The notes under the pieces are model-generated. The model had not been told where the DNA came from, searched no databases, and was given only the letters and a program-made list of their open reading frames with translations. Shown piece after piece: positions 5,394-6,083 of a stretch of 6,083 nt of DNA (the stretch's first letter is position 1; each line of letters opens with the position of its first letter). The stretch lies in NCBI GenBank assembly GCA_030840415.1, contig JAVEEO010000076.1:1-6083 (forward strand), read 5' to 3'. Both the position numbers and the translations under genes were made by a program. The stretch is from Pseudonocardiales bacterium. GTDB taxonomy: Bacteria > Actinomycetota > Actinomycetes > Mycobacteriales > Jatrophihabitantaceae.

Positions 5394-5419
5394 CGAACGG
5401 ACCTACGGCCCGGTGATCG
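5387..5419. repeat. 9-bp inverted repeat at the reductase/TetR junction
   Basis: CGATCACCG (5387-5395) and CGGTGATCG (5411-5419) are perfect arms separated by 15 bases. The pair straddles the point where reductase homology (minus) ends and TetR homology (plus) begins. It may be a relic of the rearrangement, or chance. Confidence 0.5.
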
Positions 5420-5648
5420 CCGCCATCACCTCGCTGCTCGAGGCCGGCAAGCATGACGGCAGCATCCGCGCCGACGCCGACCCCGGCGACTTCCTCCAGC
5501 TCACCGGGGCACTGTGGCGGGCGGCCGCCGGACCGGAGGATCGGTCGCAGCCGATGCTGGAGAAGACCTCGGTTCCCGCCTTCCGTGCCGGGGCGGAGTT
5601 CAAGGCTGTGACCAGCTGATCCTCGACGGGCTGAGCACCCGTCCTTGA
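5394..5648 (+). pseudogene. TetR-family regulator remnant, C-terminal ligand-binding part
   Basis: In the frame through 5395, ERTYGPVIAAITSLLEAGKHDGSIRADADPGDFLQLTGALWRAA is the typical C-terminal region of TetR-type repressors (helices 7-9, GSIRAD and ALWR landmarks). The DNA-binding helix-turn-helix half is absent; upstream sequence in this frame is antisense reductase. After QPML the reading continues as an unrelated 19-residue tail to a TGA at 5617-5619, whereas the expected TetR ending, LILDGLSTRP-stop, is present one frame over at 5616-5648. A short insertion or substitution of about 50 bases plus a frame change would explain this. It cannot act as a repressor. Probably formerly divergent from the adjacent reductase gene. 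Confidence 0.6.
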
Positions 5649-5754
5649 CTGCGCCGGACGAGTTGCGCGCCCGAGCCGATCTCGGGGCTTGCCATCGGAC
5701 GTCCAGTGGGTGTCTGCTCCAGTCCCACCACGTATACGAAGGGCCCAACTTTCC

Positions 5755-5792
5755 CGCACGTGCGTTGACAAACCAGATCAGCAGATAACAGT
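5755..5792 (+). promoter_or_regulatory. Promoter of the secreted-protein gene with an adjoining palindrome
   Basis: TTGACA at 5765-5770 is a consensus -35. At 16 bases spacing, AACAGT (5787-5792) is a plausible -10 keeping the A and T of TAnnnT; TAACAG one base earlier is the alternative. A perfect 10-bp palindrome CGCACGTGCG (5755-5764) abuts the -35, and a second, CGTATACG, lies at 5731-5738. Either could be an operator. The start codon is about 35 bases downstream, so this mRNA has a leader, unlike the genes to the left. Bases 5649-5754 otherwise hold nothing I recognise. Confidence 0.5.
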
Positions 5793-5797
5793 CTGTG

Positions 5798-5822
5798 CCT
5801 CCGTTTATCCTAATAAGGAGGG
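5798..5822 (+). promoter_or_regulatory. Strong Shine-Dalgarno with a facing anti-Shine-Dalgarno
   Basis: AAGGAGGG at 5815-5822 stands seven bases before the ATG at 5830 and decides that start. CCTCC at 5798-5802 is complementary to the GGAGG at 5817-5821, with an AT-rich 14-base loop between them. A hairpin here would mask the ribosome site. No terminator T-run is seen. Confidence 0.55.
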
Positions 5823-5829
5823 CTCGTCA

Positions 5830-6083
5830 ATGAGATCTCGGTTACTTGCCTCGACGAGCGCAGTGGTGCTGACCCTGGGCGGCATGCTGGCATCTGCCAG
5901 CCCGGCCGCCGCCGACCCGGCCCACTGCTACGGCTGGAACACCCACCCCGACCTCTACAGCGCCGGGGGTGTCAGCTTCGGTAACGGAACGAACATCCGG
6001 CGGGGCCCGTACACCGATTGCGACTCCTTCGGACTCGGTTACCCCAGTCACGGCATCGACGTCCACTGCGCCAGGGTCAACAG
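5830..6083 (+). CDS. Secreted SH3-like domain protein, N-terminal part (runs off the right edge)
   Basis: 84 codons visible. Residues 1-28 form a Sec signal peptide: MRSR basic start, hydrophobic LLASTSAVVLTLGGMLA, then a SPAAA region with AxA cleavage before Asp29. The mature part begins DPAHCYGWNTHPDLYSAGG. From about residue 47 (GVSFGNGTNIRRGPYTDCDSFGLGYPSHGIDVHC) it reads like a bacterial SH3 domain: NIRRGP for the usual N(V/I)RxGP, then a GxGYP turn and a strand ending in Cys. Cysteines 33, 64 and 80 could form disulphides outside the cell. Similar small secreted SH3 proteins are common in actinomycetes; some bind cell wall, function mostly unknown. Codon 5 is TTA and codon 2 is AGA, both rare in such DNA. 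The start is fixed by AAGGAGGG. C-terminus and any catalytic domain are outside the window. Confidence 0.75.
   Translation, partial: MRSRLLASTSAVVLTLGGMLASASPAAADPAHCYGWNTHPDLYSAGGVSFGNGTNIRRGPYTDCDSFGLGYPSHGIDVHCARVN

Noticed and set aside
5254..5771. Intact genes in the minus-strand open frames opposite the TetR remnant
   Set aside because: Their products lack family features, and the opposite strand carries clear TetR-type sequence; only the reductase fragment below 5394 is family-like.
1..6083. tRNA, rRNA, integrase, transposase or attachment site
   Set aside because: No cloverleaf-like sequence, recombinase motif or flanking direct repeats were seen, including around the decayed 5192-5829 stretch.

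Overview
The window is very GC-rich, gene-dense DNA with codon use typical of an actinomycete. Gene order supports this. A Rv2175c-type DNA-binding protein gene and a PknL-position Ser/Thr kinase gene lie back to back, followed by a DAHP synthase, as at the Rv2175c / pknL / Rv2178c (aroG) locus of Mycobacterium tuberculosis as I remember it. Differences in gene content (PASTA repeats on the kinase, a type I rather than type II DAHP synthase, a carotenoid cyclase beside the regulator) point to a non-mycobacterial actinomycete. I cannot name the genus.

Left block, minus strand (1-1708). A leftward operon-like run starts at 1708. It encodes a spermidine-synthase-like Rossmann protein, the Rv2175c-type regulator, and then a split lycopene cyclase: CrtYc complete, and only the first ten codons of CrtYd, whose ATG overlaps the crtYc stop. 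The crtYc start region has been tandemly duplicated with a 29-bp period, so three start-like codons lie in three different frames.

Divergent control region (1709-1793). Both flanking genes have a TAGnnT -10 box 6-7 nt before the start codon, which suggests leaderless mRNAs. A perfect 7-6-7 inverted repeat overlaps the kinase -10 box.

Right block, plus strand (1794-5191). The membrane Ser/Thr kinase with four PASTA repeats is followed by a type I-beta DAHP synthase with its own leaderless promoter. Next comes a 70-residue acidic, disordered small protein. It is preceded by its own -10 box, a possible 21-codon Arg-rich leader ORF, and a 9-bp hairpin that takes up part of its Shine-Dalgarno.

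Decayed stretch (5192-5829). About 640 bases hold no intact gene. They contain a broken aldo/keto reductase piece (minus) abutting a broken TetR C-terminal piece (plus), the geometry left by a deletion across a divergent regulator/target pair. The last 180 bases carry palindromes, a TTGACA promoter and a strong ribosome binding site.

Right edge (5830-6083). The start of a secreted Cys-containing protein with a probable SH3-like domain; it runs off the window.

Functionally, the left and central parts look like a conserved kinase/regulator module linked on one side to carotenoid synthesis and on the other to the entry step of the shikimate pathway. All family comparisons are from memory and were not searched.
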